DNA of 64,000 bases from Hymenobacter gummosus (GCF_003970915.1 NZ_RXOF01000006.1:124001-188000), one strand, 5' to 3'. Shown: positions 14,643 through 24,520, numbered from the stretch's first letter. Notes: generated by a model from the sequence alone, not told the origin. Translations and numbers: made by a program.

Positions 14643-17408
14643 TCAGCTTTTGCGGGACAAAGCCAGTTTCAGCTCATTCAGTTTCAGCAGGGCTTCGATG
14701 GGCGTGAGCGTGTTCACGTCGAGGTGCTGCAGCAACTCGCGGATGCTTTCCAGCACCGGGTCGGCGGGCTCGAACATGCTCAGCTGCAGCGTGGGACGCG
14801 GGGCCGTGGCGGTGGCCACCGGGCGGGCATGGGGCTGAACCGCCTTGGCTTTGCCATTCGGGGCCGGTTGCGGGGCGGCATCGGCTTCAACCAGCTCCTC
14901 TCCTGCCCCACCGTCTTCAGCGCCCACGCTGGCGCGCTCCTGCTCCAGGTGGTGCATGATTTCGTTGGCGCGCAAGACCACGGCGGGCGGCATGCCGGCC
15001 ATACGGGCCACGTGGATGCCAAAACTGTGCTCGGAGCCGCCTTCCTGCAGCTTGCGCAGAAACAGGATGCGGCCGTCGGCTTCCTTCACGGCCACGTTGT
15101 AGTTGCGCACCCGGGGGCACTGCTCGGCCAACTCGTTGAGCTCATGGTAGTGCGTGGCAAAGAGCGTTTTGGCGCGGGCCTTGGGGTGGTTGTGCAGGTG
15201 CTCCACGATGGCCCAGGCAATGCTGATGCCGTCGTAGGTGCTGGTGCCGCGGCCAATTTCGTCCATGAGCACCAGGCTGCGGTCGGAGAGGTTATTCAGG
15301 ATGGAGGCCGTTTCGGTCATTTCCACCATGAAGGTACTCTCGCCCTTGGAGAGGTTATCGGAGGCGCCGACGCGGGTGAAAATCTTGTCGATGACGCCGA
15401 CGTGAGCCGCTTCGGCGGGCACGAAGGAGCCGATCTGGGCCAGCAGGGCAATGAGGGCCGTCTGGCGCAGCAGGGCGGATTTGCCGGCCATGTTCGGGCC
15501 GGTGATGACGACGATTTGCTGCTCGTCGCGGTCGAGGCGGATGTCGTTGGGGATGTACTGCTCGCCGGGGGGCAGCTGCCGCTCAATCACCGGGTGGCGG
15601 CCCTGGCGGATATCGAGCAGGGAGCCGTCGTCCACCGTGGGGCGCACGTAGCGGTGCTGGCGCGCCGTGGCGGCAAAGGAGGCCAGGCAGTCGAGCACGG
15701 CCACGGTGCGGGCGTTCTGCTGCACCTGGCTCACGAACTCATTGGCGGTCAGCACCAGCTCGTCGTAGATGCGCTGCTCGATGACGAACAGGCGCTCCTC
15801 AGCGTGCAGGATTTTCTCCTCGTAGGTTTTCAGCTCCTCGGTGATGTAGCGCTCCGCATTCACCAGGGTCTGCTTGCGAATCCACTCCGCGGGCACCTTA
15901 TTCTTGTGGGCGTTGGTGACTTCGAGGTAGTAGCCGAATACCTTGTTGTAGGCCACTTTCAGCGAGGAAATGCCGGTGTTGCGCTGCTCCCGCTGCTGGA
16001 GCTGCAGCAGGTAATCCTTGCCCGAGTAGGCAATGGCGCGCAGCTCGTCCAGCTCCTTGTCCACGCCGTCCATGATGACGTTGCCCTGGTTGGTGAGCAC
16101 GCCGGCGTCCGGGCGGATCTTACTTTGAATTTCCCGGCGCAGGGTGTCGCAGGGGTTGAGCTGGTCGGCCAGCTTCTGCAAAGCGCGCACGTCGGTGGCG
16201 TGCAGCAGCTCGCGCATCGGGGCCAGGGCTTCGAGGGCGCGGCTGAGCTGCAGCAGCTCCCGCGGGTTGACGCGGCGCACGGCCACCTTCGATATCAGGC
16301 GCTCCAGGTCATTGATCTGACGCAGCTGGTCGCGGATGGCCTCCAGCAGCTCGGCTTGCTCGTGCAGGGCCTGCACCGTGTCGAGGCGGCGCTGAATCTG
16401 GGCGGGCTCCTTCAGGGGCAGCACCACCCACTTGCGCAGCAGGCGGGCGCCCATCGGGGTCAGGGTCTGGTCGAGCACGTCGATGAGCGGGACGCCGCCG
16501 GCGTGCTGGGCCGCGAGCAGCTCCAGGTTGCGCACGGTGAAGCGGTCCAGCCACACGTACTTGTCCTCCTCCAGCCGCCCGATGCCGTTGATGTGGCCGA
16601 TGTCGTTGTGCTTGGTTTCGGCCAGGTAGTGCAGGATGCAGCCGGCCGCGATGATGCCGTCGGTGAGGTTGTCGACGCCGAAGCCCTTCAGACTGGTGGT
16701 CTTGAAGTGGCGCGTGAGCGTGTCGTGGGCGTAGTCGTTGCCGAAGACCCACTCGTCCAGCGCGTAGGTGCAGAAATCGGGGCCGAAGGCGGTTTCGAAG
16801 CTCTGGCGGCTGTTTTTGCAAAGCAGCACTTCGGAGGGTGCGAAGTTCTGCAGCAGCTTGCCGAGGTAGCCCATATCCCCTTGGGCCACCAGAAATTCGC
16901 CGGTGCTGATGTCGAGGAAGGAGATGCCGGCCTGCTGCTGGCGGCCGAAGTGCACGGCGGCCAGGTAGTTGTTGGCGCGGCGCTCCAGCACGTTGTCGTG
17001 CAAGCTCACGCCGGGCGTCACCAGCTCGGTGATGCCGCGCTTGACGAGGCCCTTGGCCTGCTTGGGGTCTTCGAGCTGGTCGCAGATGGCCACGCGCTGG
17101 CCGGCGCGCACCAGCTTGGGCAGGTAGGTATCGAGCGAGTGGTGGGGAAAGCCGGCCAGGGCGGTTTCGGCGGCGGTGCCGGCCCCACGCTTGGTTTCGA
17201 CGATGCCCAGGATGCGGGCGGCCGTGACGGCGTCCTCGCCGAAGGTTTCGTAAAAGTCGCCCACCCGAAACAAAAGCAGCGCGCCGGGGTGCTGCTGCTT
17301 GAGCTGGTGGTACTGCTTCATCAGCGGGGTATCGGCCACGGGGGCGGGGCCGAGGGTGCCGTGGGTGCGGACGGCTTTCTTATCGGGCTTATCAGTAGCT
17401 GTCTTCAC
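14643..17408 (-). CDS. mutS: DNA mismatch repair protein MutS
   Basis: A MutS1-type protein (921 aa with the GTG start at 17408; ATGs at 17501 and 17585 would add low-complexity residues). The mismatch-reading Phe-x-Glu motif is F52-Y53-E54 in GDFYETF. The connector, lever and clamp regions follow with strong Bacteroidota similarity ([38 protein letters not shown]-like). The ATPase carries Walker [14 protein letters not shown], a TFMVEM segment, Walker [16 protein letters not shown] and the ATHYHEL switch. It ends with the usual [14 protein letters not shown] dimer motif after a Pro/Ala-rich linker. It recognises base mismatches and loops and starts repair with MutL. In the mismatch domain GIVETKR stands where I recall LTKR in relatives, a possible L-to-E change. 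Confidence 0.95.
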   Translation of the reverse strand: MKTATDKPDKKAVRTHGTLGPAPVADTPLMKQYHQLKQQHPGALLLFRVGDFYETFGEDAVTAARILGIVETKRGAGTAAETALAGFPHHSLDTYLPKLVRAGQRVAICDQLEDPKQAKGLVKRGITELVTPGVSLHDNVLERRANNYLAAVHFGRQQQAGISFLDISTGEFLVAQGDMGYLGKLLQNFAPSEVLLCKNSRQSFETAFGPDFCTYALDEWVFGNDYAHDTLTRHFKTTSLKGFGVDNLTDGIIAAGCILHYLAETKHNDIGHINGIGRLEEDKYVWLDRFTVRNLELLAAQHAGGVPLIDVLDQTLTPMGARLLRKWVVLPLKEPAQIQRRLDTVQALHEQAELLEAIRDQLRQINDLERLISKVAVRRVNPRELLQLSRALEALAPMRELLHATDVRALQKLADQLNPCDTLRREIQSKIRPDAGVLTNQGNVIMDGVDKELDELRAIAYSGKDYLLQLQQREQRNTGISSLKVAYNKVFGYYLEVTNAHKNKVPAEWIRKQTLVNAERYITEELKTYEEKILHAEERLFVIEQRIYDELVLTANEFVSQVQQNARTVAVLDCLASFAATARQHRYVRPTVDDGSLLDIRQGRHPVIERQLPPGEQYIPNDIRLDRDEQQIVVITGPNMAGKSALLRQTALIALLAQIGSFVPAEAAHVGVIDKIFTRVGASDNLSKGESTFMVEMTETASILNNLSDRSLVLMDEIGRGTSTYDGISIAWAIVEHLHNHPKARAKTLFATHYHELNELAEQCPRVRNYNVAVKEADGRILFLRKLQEGGSEHSFGIHVARMAGMPPAVVLRANEIMHHLEQERASVGAEDGGAGEELVEADAAPQPAPNGKAKAVQPHARPVATATAPRPTLQLSMFEPADPVLESIRELLQHLDVNTLTPIEALLKLNELKLALSRKS

Positions 17409-17626
17409 GGGTAGCGGAGCGGCAATAGGTAGGGAGCGGAGCCGGCGGGCGGCCCGCAGATCGGGCAAAAAAGAGCGGGAGGCCGTAGCTTGCGCCTTCA
17501 TCTGAACAGCGCGGCGGGGCCGGAACGTTTCGTGGGCTGCTCGTTCGGTTTTTATGCGGAAGGCCTCGTTCTGCCGGCCACACAAGCTAAACCAAAGGTC
17601 GACGAAGTCAAGCTTATGCCACTTTC

Positions 17627-18172
17627 ATGCGGAAACTAACCATCCACGAGCTGAACCGGCTCACGGTCGAGGACTTCAAAAATACGGAGAAATTCCCCTT
17701 GTGCGTGGTGCTCGACAACGTGCGCAGCCTGCACAACGTGGGCGCGGCCTTCCGCACCTGCGACGCCTTCGCGGTGAGCAAGCTGTGGCTCGGCGGCATC
17801 ACCGGCCGGCCGCCGCACCGCGAAATCACCAAAACGGCGCTGGGCTCCACCGAGTCGGTGCCCTGGGAGCACGCCCCCGACGTGCCGGCGCTGGTGGCGC
17901 AGCTGCGGGCCCAGGGCTGGCAGGTGGTGGCCGTGGAGCAGACGACCGGCTCGGTCGCGCTGCCCGCGTTTCAGCCCGCCCCCGACCGGCCGCTGGCGCT
18001 GGTATTCGGCAACGAGGTATTCGGGGTAGACGACGCGGTGTTGCAGCACTGCGACGCGGCGGTGGAAATTCCGCAGTTCGGTACCAAGCACTCCTTAAAT
18101 GTATCGGTGACGGTGGGCGTGCTGGTGTGGGACGTGCTGACGAAGTGGGGCGTGACCACCTTGCCGGGTTAA
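17627..18172 (+). CDS. TrmH/SpoU-family RNA methyltransferase
   Basis: A 181-residue SPOUT enzyme. All three family motifs are present: motif 1 LDNVRSLHNVGAAFRTCDA (residues ~29-47, with the catalytic Arg and Asn), motif 2 LALVFGNEVFGVDDAVL (~124-140), and motif 3 AVEIPQFGTKHSLNVSVTVGVLVWD (~147-171, the SAM-binding knot). The family methylates ribose 2'-OH in tRNA or rRNA. The short form without an N-terminal RNA-binding extension resembles TrmH/TrmL-like enzymes; the target nucleotide cannot be read from the sequence. The gene is divergent from mutS across ~220 bp and is followed by a strong hairpin. Confidence 0.88.
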   Translation: MRKLTIHELNRLTVEDFKNTEKFPLCVVLDNVRSLHNVGAAFRTCDAFAVSKLWLGGITGRPPHREITKTALGSTESVPWEHAPDVPALVAQLRAQGWQVVAVEQTTGSVALPAFQPAPDRPLALVFGNEVFGVDDAVLQHCDAAVEIPQFGTKHSLNVSVTVGVLVWDVLTKWGVTTLPG

Positions 18173-18227
18173 ATTCTTCACTTCTACAAACATCCGTTCG
18201 GAAATTCCCCGGCGGAGTTGTATTTTT

Positions 18228-18265
18228 AACGGCCCCTTCACCAGCTACCTGGCGAAGGGGCCGTT
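18228..18265. terminator. Hairpin terminator after the TrmH-family gene
   Basis: A perfect 12-bp stem AACGGCCCCTTC / GAAGGGGCCGTT (18228-18239, 18254-18265), then TGATTTTTGC. It ends 28 bp before the protease start codon, so the protease promoter must overlap it. Confidence 0.75.
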
Positions 18266-18293
18266 GATTTTTGCTTTTCCTCTTGTTCTCTGC

Positions 18294-20933
18294 ATGAAAC
18301 ACTCCTTTACGCACTTCGGCCGGACGCTCACGCTGGCCGCCTTGCTGGCCCTGCCGGGCCTGGGCTTTGCGCAGCAAACCCCCTCTCCCTCGGCCCTGAC
18401 GCGCGGCCTGGAATACCTCAACGCCCGCCGCGTGAAGCTGGGCCTGACGGAAGCCGACCTGCGCAACCCCGCCGTGGCCTCGGAATACACCGACGCCGAC
18501 GCCGGCGTAACCCACCTGTACCTGCGCCAGCGCGTGCAGGGCGTGGAAGTGTACGGCGCCGTCATTGAGGTGCACTTCGACCGCAACGGCCGAGTGGTGC
18601 AGTCGCACAACACCTTCGTGCCCGACGCGGCCAGCAAATCCAACGCGCCCACGCCCGGCCTCTCGCCGGAGCAGGCCGTAGCCGCTGCCGCCCGCGCCAT
18701 GCGCATGCCCGCTCCGCAGGGCCTGACGCGCGTGGAGCAAGGCACCGCCACCGAGGGCCTGACCTTTTCGGAGGCCGGCATCTCGCTGGAAAAAATTCCG
18801 GTGAAGCTGATGTACGTGCGCCTGCCCACCGGCCGCCTGGCCCTGGCCTGGAGCGTGACCCTGTACCCGCTCGACGCCGAGCACTACTGGGACGCCCGCA
18901 TTGACGCCAGCACCGGCCAGCTGCTGGAAAGCTCCGACTTCGTAGTGCGTGAGGAAGCTTCTTTTGCGGCCCTGGCACGCCGCCGCGCCCAGCAGACGGC
19001 GCCCATGCCGGCCGCGGCCCAGCGCACCACCCCGGTGGCCGCTCAGCCCACGGTAGCGGGCCGTACCAACGTGCCCAACAGCTACAACGTGTGGACGCTG
19101 CCGGCCGAAAGCCCCAACCACGGCAACCGGCAGGTGACGGCCAACGTGGCTAACACCACGGCTTCGCCCTTCGGCTGGCACGACACCGACGGCGTGGCCG
19201 GCGCGGAATTCACCATCACCCGCGGCAACAACGTGCACGCCTACGAAGACCGCCGCAACCGCAACACGCCCGGCTATAACCCGGACGGCGGCGCGCAGCT
19301 GAGCTTCGACTTTCCCTACGTGACCACCAACTCGGCCAACTCCAACGAGGACGCTGCCATCACCAACCTGTTCTACATGAACAACGTGATGCACGACGTG
19401 ATGGAGCGCCACGGCTTCACCGAGGCGGCCCGTAACTTCCAGTTCCGCAACTACTCCGGCCAGGGCCGCGGCTCCGACTACGTGCGCGCCGAAGCTCAGG
19501 ACGGCCGCGGGCTGAACAACGCAAACTTCGCCTCGCCCGCCGAGGGTGGTCAGCCCCGCATGCAGATGTTCCTGTGGGAAACCAACAACCAGTCGCTGAC
19601 CTTCTCGCTGTCGAACGGCACCACCCTCGGGCCGTTCACGTTTGCGCCGGCCGCCTTTGGTCGTCGCCTCGCCACGGTGTCGCCCGTAACGGCGCAGGTG
19701 GTGTACGCCGGCCCGGGCTGCGGCACGGCTCTGCCTAACCCGGCTGCGGTCAACGGCAAAATTGCCCTGATTAAGCGCGGTGGCTGCAACTTCACCGAGA
19801 AAGTGAAAAACGCCCAGACGGCCGGCGCCAAGCTGGTTATCGTGATGGACAGCATCGTGGGCGCTACCCAGCTGGTGAGCATGAGCGGCTCGGCTCCGGA
19901 CTCGAACGGCGTGCGTATCCCGGCCATCTTCATCAGCAAAGCCGACGGGGAGCAGCTGCGCCTGGCCCTGGCCGCCGGCACCACCACGGGCTCGGCCTCG
20001 CTGCTCGACCGCGACGGTGACCTGGACAACGGCATCATCGCCCACGAGTACGGCCACGGCGTGTCGAACCGCCTCACCGGCACCGGCTCGAGCTGCCTCG
20101 GCAACGCCGAGCAGATGGGCGAAGGCTGGAGCGACTTCTTCGCGCTGTGGATGACCACCAAGCCCGGTGACCTGGGTACCACGCCCCGCGGCATCGGAAC
20201 CTACGCCATTTCGGAACTGCCCACGGGCCAGGGCATCCGCACGATGCGCTACTCGACCAACTTCTCGGTCAACAACCTGACCTACGCCAACGTGGGTACT
20301 GCGCCTTACACGGGTGCCCACGATATCGGTGAAATCTGGTGCTCGGCTCTGTGGGACCTGAACTGGGCGCTGATTGATCAGTACGGCTACAACCCGGACA
20401 TCTACTCCGCTACCGGCGGCAACAACATTGCCCTGAAGCTGGTGCTGGAAGGTTGCAAGTACCAGGGCTGTGAGCCGGGCTTCATCTCGGGCCGCGACGG
20501 TATCCTGAAGGCTGACTCGGTGCTGAACAACGCCGCCAACTCGGCGCTTATCTGGCGCGTGTTTGCCCGCCGTGGCATGGGCGCCAGCGCCAGCCAGGGC
20601 TCCTCGCAGAGCATCAGCGACCAGACGGCCGCCTACAACCTGCCCGCCGTGCTGGCTACCAAGACCAAGCTGCCCGTGGAGGCCCTGGCCGTATTCCCGA
20701 ACCCGGCCAAAGACCGCGTGACGGTGCGCCTGATGGCCAGCAGCCAGCAGCCGGTGCAAATCGAGCTGGTGAACAACATCGGCCAGGTGGTGCTGCGCAC
20801 GTCGGCAGCGGCTACCAAGCTGCAGCAGGACGGCGTGGAGCTGAGCACCGCCGCGCTGCCCGCCGGCATCTACGTGGTGCGCCTGACCGGCTCGACCGGC
20901 ACGGCCGCTCAAAAGCTGGTGGTAAGCCACTAA
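18294..20933 (+). CDS. M36 (fungalysin-type) metallopeptidase with PA domain and T9SS tail
   Basis: An 879-residue secreted zinc protease. The signal peptide MKHSFTHFGRTLTLAALLAL ends near residue 26 (GFAQQ). Next comes an FTP-type propeptide (VTHLYLRQRVQGVEVYGA, VVQSHNTFVPD), the intramolecular inhibitor of M36 and M4 enzymes. A PA domain (GKIALIKRGGCNFTEKVKNA, ~residues 500-550) is inserted before the catalytic motif. HEYGH at 584-588 provides two zinc ligands, and the Glu of GEGWSDFFALW a little further on is the third. The last ~80 residues are a T9SS sorting domain (ALAVFPNPAKDR, LVNNIGQVVLR, LPAGIYVVRLTG, QKLVVSH). Expected role: extracellular protein digestion. The start is set by the signal peptide. 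Confidence 0.93.
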   Translation: MKHSFTHFGRTLTLAALLALPGLGFAQQTPSPSALTRGLEYLNARRVKLGLTEADLRNPAVASEYTDADAGVTHLYLRQRVQGVEVYGAVIEVHFDRNGRVVQSHNTFVPDAASKSNAPTPGLSPEQAVAAAARAMRMPAPQGLTRVEQGTATEGLTFSEAGISLEKIPVKLMYVRLPTGRLALAWSVTLYPLDAEHYWDARIDASTGQLLESSDFVVREEASFAALARRRAQQTAPMPAAAQRTTPVAAQPTVAGRTNVPNSYNVWTLPAESPNHGNRQVTANVANTTASPFGWHDTDGVAGAEFTITRGNNVHAYEDRRNRNTPGYNPDGGAQLSFDFPYVTTNSANSNEDAAITNLFYMNNVMHDVMERHGFTEAARNFQFRNYSGQGRGSDYVRAEAQDGRGLNNANFASPAEGGQPRMQMFLWETNNQSLTFSLSNGTTLGPFTFAPAAFGRRLATVSPVTAQVVYAGPGCGTALPNPAAVNGKIALIKRGGCNFTEKVKNAQTAGAKLVIVMDSIVGATQLVSMSGSAPDSNGVRIPAIFISKADGEQLRLALAAGTTTGSASLLDRDGDLDNGIIAHEYGHGVSNRLTGTGSSCLGNAEQMGEGWSDFFALWMTTKPGDLGTTPRGIGTYAISELPTGQGIRTMRYSTNFSVNNLTYANVGTAPYTGAHDIGEIWCSALWDLNWALIDQYGYNPDIYSATGGNNIALKLVLEGCKYQGCEPGFISGRDGILKADSVLNNAANSALIWRVFARRGMGASASQGSSQSISDQTAAYNLPAVLATKTKLPVEALAVFPNPAKDRVTVRLMASSQQPVQIELVNNIGQVVLRTSAAATKLQQDGVELSTAALPAGIYVVRLTGSTGTAAQKLVVSH

Positions 20934-20954
20934 TTGGCCCCGCTTATTGTTTGG

Positions 20955-20987
20955 CAAACGCCCGGCCCCTCGCGGGTCGGGCGTTTG
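20955..20987 (+). terminator. Terminator after the M36 peptidase
   Basis: A 10-bp stem CAAACGCCCG / CGGGCGTTTG (20955-20964, 20978-20987) followed by TTGTTTTAT. Confidence 0.8.
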
Positions 20988-21021
20988 TTGTTTTATTCCG
21001 CCCCCGGGCGGTCCGTTACCC

Positions 21022-21444
21022 ATGCCTGATTCCGCTACCCCTGCCCTCGACGACGCACTGCGGCAGCTGCGCCCCGCTGTGGCCCTGGCCCCCGAAACGC
21101 CCGCCGACGATTTGCTGCACCGGGCCCTGCGCCCCATCCTGAAGCTGCACAACGAACGGCTGCTGCAGCTGGTGGCCGATTTTGCCCGCGACTACCGCCT
21201 GCCCCTGGCTACGGCTGCCCCCGCCGACCAGCAGCGGCTGCTGGATGAGCTGCTGCGCCGCAACGCCCGCCTGCAGCACACCGCCGCCGGCTTGGTTACG
21301 GCCCTGCTCACGAGCGAGGAGTACGCCTACTACCGCCAGTACCGCCCCGAGGTACACCGCCGCCTGCTGGAGCTGCTGCGCCAGCGCGTACTCAGCCAAA
21401 CGGCCGCGGTGGTAGCGTTGGCGGCCGAAGCCGGAACGCCGTGA
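21022..21444 (+). CDS. Hypothetical helical protein upstream of the J-domain gene
   Basis: A 140-residue protein with start MPDSATPALDD; the frame is open further upstream, but that part crosses the preceding terminator. The sequence is predicted mostly alpha-helical and rich in Leu, Arg and Ala (for example LLHRALRPILKLHNERLLQLVADFARDY). It has no signal peptide or membrane segment and no recognised domain. Its stop codon overlaps the GTG start of the next gene (GTGA), so the two proteins are probably made together. It may be a partner of the J-domain membrane protein; that is inference from coupling only. Confidence 0.65.
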   Translation: MPDSATPALDDALRQLRPAVALAPETPADDLLHRALRPILKLHNERLLQLVADFARDYRLPLATAAPADQQRLLDELLRRNARLQHTAAGLVTALLTSEEYAYYRQYRPEVHRRLLELLRQRVLSQTAAVVALAAEAGTP

Positions 21445-22394
21445 CGACGTACTACCAGATTCTGGAGCTGCCCGAGCAGGCCTCGGCCGAGGACATCCGC
21501 CGGGCTTATCTGCGGCTGGTGCGCCTCACCCACCCCGACCGCACCCCCGACCCGACGGCCCACCGCCGCTACCTGCTCGTCAACGAGGCCTACGACACGC
21601 TGCGCCAGCCCAACTTGCGGGCCCGCTACGACGCCAACCTGGCCGCCGCCCGCCAGCCGCCGCGCCCCGCCCCGCCCCGCTTTGCCCAGCCCTTCGGCGG
21701 CAATGCCTACCAGGTACTGCGTGTGCCCTACTCGGCCACGCCCACCCAGATTGAGCAGGCCTACCAGCGGCTGCGCCAGCAGCTGGGCGCCGTGCCCACC
21801 GACCCCGGCCTGCGCGCCTACCTGCATCAAGTAGAGCACGCCTACGCCACGCTCAGCAGCCCGCAGCTGCGCCCCGCCCACGATGCGCGGGTGCGCGGGC
21901 AGCGCCCCCGGCCCGCCGCCGACCCCTACGCCCAGGCGTACCGGCGGCTGCTACCCTACGCCCGCCCGGTGTGCTGGGCGCTGGCGGCGTTTTTCCTGCT
22001 GCTGGTCGTCGACCGTAACCTCACCGTATCTTTCCCCAACGAGCCGGTGCAGGAGCTGCGCTGCGAATCCAGCTCCTACTGCTGGGTGCAGACGCCCAAT
22101 GCCACGTTCAAAGTGCGGGATGCCAGCGAAACCGACCGGTTCGACGTGGAGCGCAGCGCCCTGTTTCGCAAAGTGCGCGGCTACCAGCGCCGTCTGGCCG
22201 CGGGCGGCCGCGAGGACTACGTCGACTACTCCGAGAATACCATCTACGGGTTTGCCTTCCTGTTTCCGCTGGTGATGGGCCTGTGCGCCGGCCTCGGCAG
22301 CTGGCCGCGCAGCTCCGCCCGCCGCACCGTCGACTGCGCCATTATCAGCACGATGCTAAGTTTGATTGCCTTCTACCTGCTCACGGTGCTCTGA
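21441..22394 (+). CDS. Membrane protein with two J-type domains
   Basis: A 317-residue protein starting at a GTG that overlaps the previous stop. Residues 1-70 are a J domain with the diagnostic HPD at 31-33 (YYQILELPEQASAEDIRRAY, then NEAYDTLRQPNLRARYD). Residues ~88-152 look like a second, degenerate J domain (NAYQVLRVPYSATPTQIEQAY, then HAYATLSSPQLRPAHDARV) in which HPD is absent. Hydrophobic segments follow at ~178-195 and in the C-terminal ~55 residues (two helices), enclosing a ~75-residue extracytoplasmic or cytoplasmic loop. An HPD J domain stimulates Hsp70 (DnaK) ATPase, so this probably recruits DnaK to the membrane. Confidence 0.82.
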   Translation: MTTYYQILELPEQASAEDIRRAYLRLVRLTHPDRTPDPTAHRRYLLVNEAYDTLRQPNLRARYDANLAAARQPPRPAPPRFAQPFGGNAYQVLRVPYSATPTQIEQAYQRLRQQLGAVPTDPGLRAYLHQVEHAYATLSSPQLRPAHDARVRGQRPRPAADPYAQAYRRLLPYARPVCWALAAFFLLLVVDRNLTVSFPNEPVQELRCESSSYCWVQTPNATFKVRDASETDRFDVERSALFRKVRGYQRRLAAGGREDYVDYSENTIYGFAFLFPLVMGLCAGLGSWPRSSARRTVDCAIISTMLSLIAFYLLTVL

Positions 22395-22410
22395 CAGGCA
22401 GGCTCCAACG

Positions 22411-22452
22411 ACAGCGCGGCCCGCCCCGAGGTATCGGAGCGGGCCGCGCTGT
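22411..22452. terminator. Hairpin between convergent J-domain and terC genes
   Basis: A perfect 14-bp stem ACAGCGCGGCCCGC / GCGGGCCGCGCTGT (22411-22424, 22439-22452) followed by TTCTT on the plus strand. It lies between two convergent stop codons. Confidence 0.75.
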
Positions 22453-22472
22453 TTCTTGGACTACCGGCGGGC

Positions 22473-23240
22473 TTAGTCGAAGCGGGAGTCGCGCAGCTGC
22501 ACGGGCTCCGCCTGCTTGCGCAGGCGCATGTTCAGCAGCTCCACCACCAGCGAGAAGGCCATGGCAAAGTAGATATAGCCTTTCTCGATTTCCTTGTGGA
22601 AGGACTCCATTACCAGCATCACCCCGATCATAATCAGGAAGGACAAGGCCAGCATCTTGATGGTGGGGTTGCGGTTGACAAAATCCGACACCTTGCCCGA
22701 GAAGGCCAGCATCACACCCATGGACAGCACCACGGCCACAATCATGATGAGCACGTTGTCGACCAGGCCCACGGCGGTCAGGATGGAGTCGAAGGAGAAG
22801 ACGATGTCGATGAGCACAATCTGCACGATGATGCGCCCCATGGAGCTGTAGGCCTTGCCCTCGGGGCCGTGTTCTTCCTCGCCCTGCAGCTTGGTGTGTA
22901 TTTCGGTGGTGCTCTTGCCAATCAGGAACAGGCCACCGATGAACAGGATAATGTCGCGGCCGGTCACGCCGAAATCGTGCTCGGCCCAGGGCACGTCGAT
23001 GGAAAACAGCGGGGTTTTCAGGCCCACAATCCACGAAATACTCAGCAGCAGGCAGATGCGAATCAGCAGGGCCAGCACCAGGCCGATGGTGCGGCCCTGC
23101 TTCTGCTGGGCCGGGTCGAGCCGGTTGACGACGATGGAAATAAAGATGATGTTGTCGATGCCCAGCACGATTTCCATGAACGTGAGGGTCAGCAGACTCA
23201 CCCACGCCTGCGGGGAGCTAAAAACGGAGAAGTCAAACAC
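22473..23240 (-). CDS. TerC family integral membrane protein
   Basis: A 255-residue polytopic membrane protein. The TerC signature is clear: LTFMEIVLGIDNIIFISIVV near residues 19-38, with conserved acidic residues inside the membrane helix. A second repeat-type motif is IIVQIVLIDIVFSFDSILTAVG (~128-149), and the C-terminal half has matching helices. TerC proteins are linked to tellurite resistance. More recent work on relatives points to Mn2+ or Ca2+ export and metalation of exported proteins. The linker with GEEEHGPEGKAYSS probably faces the cytoplasm. The yajQ gene lies 102 bp upstream on the same strand. Confidence 0.9.
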   Translation of the reverse strand: MFDFSVFSSPQAWVSLLTLTFMEIVLGIDNIIFISIVVNRLDPAQQKQGRTIGLVLALLIRICLLLSISWIVGLKTPLFSIDVPWAEHDFGVTGRDIILFIGGLFLIGKSTTEIHTKLQGEEEHGPEGKAYSSMGRIIVQIVLIDIVFSFDSILTAVGLVDNVLIMIVAVVLSMGVMLAFSGKVSDFVNRNPTIKMLALSFLIMIGVMLVMESFHKEIEKGYIYFAMAFSLVVELLNMRLRKQAEPVQLRDSRFD

Positions 23241-23252
23241 CTTGTTGGCGGT

Positions 23253-23345
23253 TAAATGGTCAGATGGTTAAATGGTTGGCCCCATGTAGCATCCGGCTGA
23301 CGTTGAACGAGCAGCCATTCAGCCATGCAGCCATTTGACCATTTA
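23253..23345. repeat. ATGG-rich repetitive spacer with inverted ends
   Basis: The spacer between yajQ and terC holds many ATGG/CCAT words. A 10-bp inverted repeat TAAATGGTCA / TGACCATTTA (23253-23262 and 23336-23345) encloses it. It may be a minor dispersed repeat or an mRNA structure; no gene is seen. Confidence 0.4.
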
Positions 23346-23840
23346 GCTTTTCATGTTCACGAACTGCAGGGGCTGGCCGATGGTGGCCGCGTTCTGGCGC
23401 AGCAGGGCAATGACGGCCTGCAGGTCGTCGATTTTCTTGGCCGTGACGCGCAGCTGCTCGCCCTGAATCTGGGCCTCCACCTTCAGCTTGGAGTCCTTGA
23501 TGAGCTTCTGCACCTTGCGGCTCAGGTCCTTGTCGATGCCGGCGCGCACCTTCAGCTTTTTCTTGATCAGCGCCCCCGACGCTTCCTCCTCGGCCGAAAA
23601 GTCCAGGCTGGTCGGGTCGATTTGCTGCTTTACCATGCGGCCCATCAGAATGTCCTCCAGAGACTTCACCTTCATCGAGTTTTCCGACGAGATGGTGATG
23701 ATGTTGTTGGCCTTGTCCAGTTCGATACCGCCCTTGGTGTCGCGGAAGTCGTAGCGCGTCAGCAGCTCCTTTTTGGCGTTGTTGACGGCGTTTTCCAGGG
23801 TTTGCGGGTCTACTTTGCTGACGATGTCGAAGGATGCCAT
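23343..23840 (-). CDS. yajQ: YajQ family nucleotide-binding protein
   Basis: A 165-residue protein, full length for the UPF0234/YajQ family. It opens MASFDIVSKVDPQTLENAVNNA and continues with LTRYDFRDTKGGIELD. It ends with VRVTAKKIDDLQAVI-type and LPLQFVN-like family blocks (LQFVNMKS). In some bacteria YajQ relatives bind cyclic di-GMP and influence virulence gene expression; others bind GTP or RNA. Two RRM-like folds are expected. The sequence is uninterrupted, cytoplasmic and without a signal peptide. Nothing in the neighbours reveals a specific role here. Confidence 0.93.
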   Translation of the reverse strand: MASFDIVSKVDPQTLENAVNNAKKELLTRYDFRDTKGGIELDKANNIITISSENSMKVKSLEDILMGRMVKQQIDPTSLDFSAEEEASGALIKKKLKVRAGIDKDLSRKVQKLIKDSKLKVEAQIQGEQLRVTAKKIDDLQAVIALLRQNAATIGQPLQFVNMKS

Positions 23841-23978
23841 GCGCGGGGGAAGCTAGTGGGAAAAGTGGCGGGCGGCGCAGGCCGCGCCGTTGGGCCGGCA
23901 AAGTTGGCTATTTTGCCTTAAAGCACCAGCGCCGCGCCTCCGGCGGGCATACGCAACTGCCTTTCCCCGGTTACTGTC

Positions 23979-24437
23979 GTGACTACCCAGCCTCCTTCCC
24001 CCGTCGAGCCGCCCCGCAGCCCCGCCGACTGGGCCGCCTACTATCTGCTGCGCTACCGCGTGCTGCGCCAGCCCTGGCAGCAGCCTCCCGGCTCGGAGCG
24101 CGCCCCCGACGACGAGGCGCCCACCACCATCCACGCCCTTTGGCGTGCCCCCAGCGGCGCCGTGGGCGGCGTGGCCCGCCTCAGCCCCGGCAGCAGCCCC
24201 GGCCAGGCGCAGGTGCGCTACATGGCCGTGGAGCCCACCTGGCAGGGCCACGGCGTGGGCCGGCAACTGCTGCAGTATCTGGAGGCCGCCGCCCGCCAGC
24301 AGGGCTACGCCGAAATCATCCTGCACGCCCGCGAAGCGGCGGTAGGCTTCTACCAGCGGCTGGGCTACCGCGTCGTCGAGCCTTCGCACACGCTGTTCGG
24401 CGTGATTCACCACTTCCTGATGCAGAAAACGCTCTAG
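23979..24437 (+). CDS. GNAT family N-acetyltransferase
   Basis: A 152-residue protein starting at GTG. The GNAT core is visible: GGVARLSPGSSPGQAQVRYMAVEPTWQGHGVGRQLLQYLE, where WQGHGVGR is the acetyl-CoA pyrophosphate loop (Q-x-x-G-x-G). EIILHAREAAVGFYQRLGYRVV is the closing block. LRYRVLRQPW near the N-terminus resembles the YitI/ElaA-type subgroup that starts with an R-x-x-V-x-R/x pattern. The substrate is unknown. A thioesterase gene follows on the same strand 84 bp downstream. Confidence 0.85.
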   Translation: MTTQPPSPVEPPRSPADWAAYYLLRYRVLRQPWQQPPGSERAPDDEAPTTIHALWRAPSGAVGGVARLSPGSSPGQAQVRYMAVEPTWQGHGVGRQLLQYLEAAARQQGYAEIILHAREAAVGFYQRLGYRVVEPSHTLFGVIHHFLMQKTL

Positions 24438-24520
24438 CCAGTCTGCCCGGGCGGCCCCGGGCTCAGCGCCCCCCTGCCCGACTCCTACCCTCTTACCCGC
24501 ACCCCCTCCTACCCTACCCC

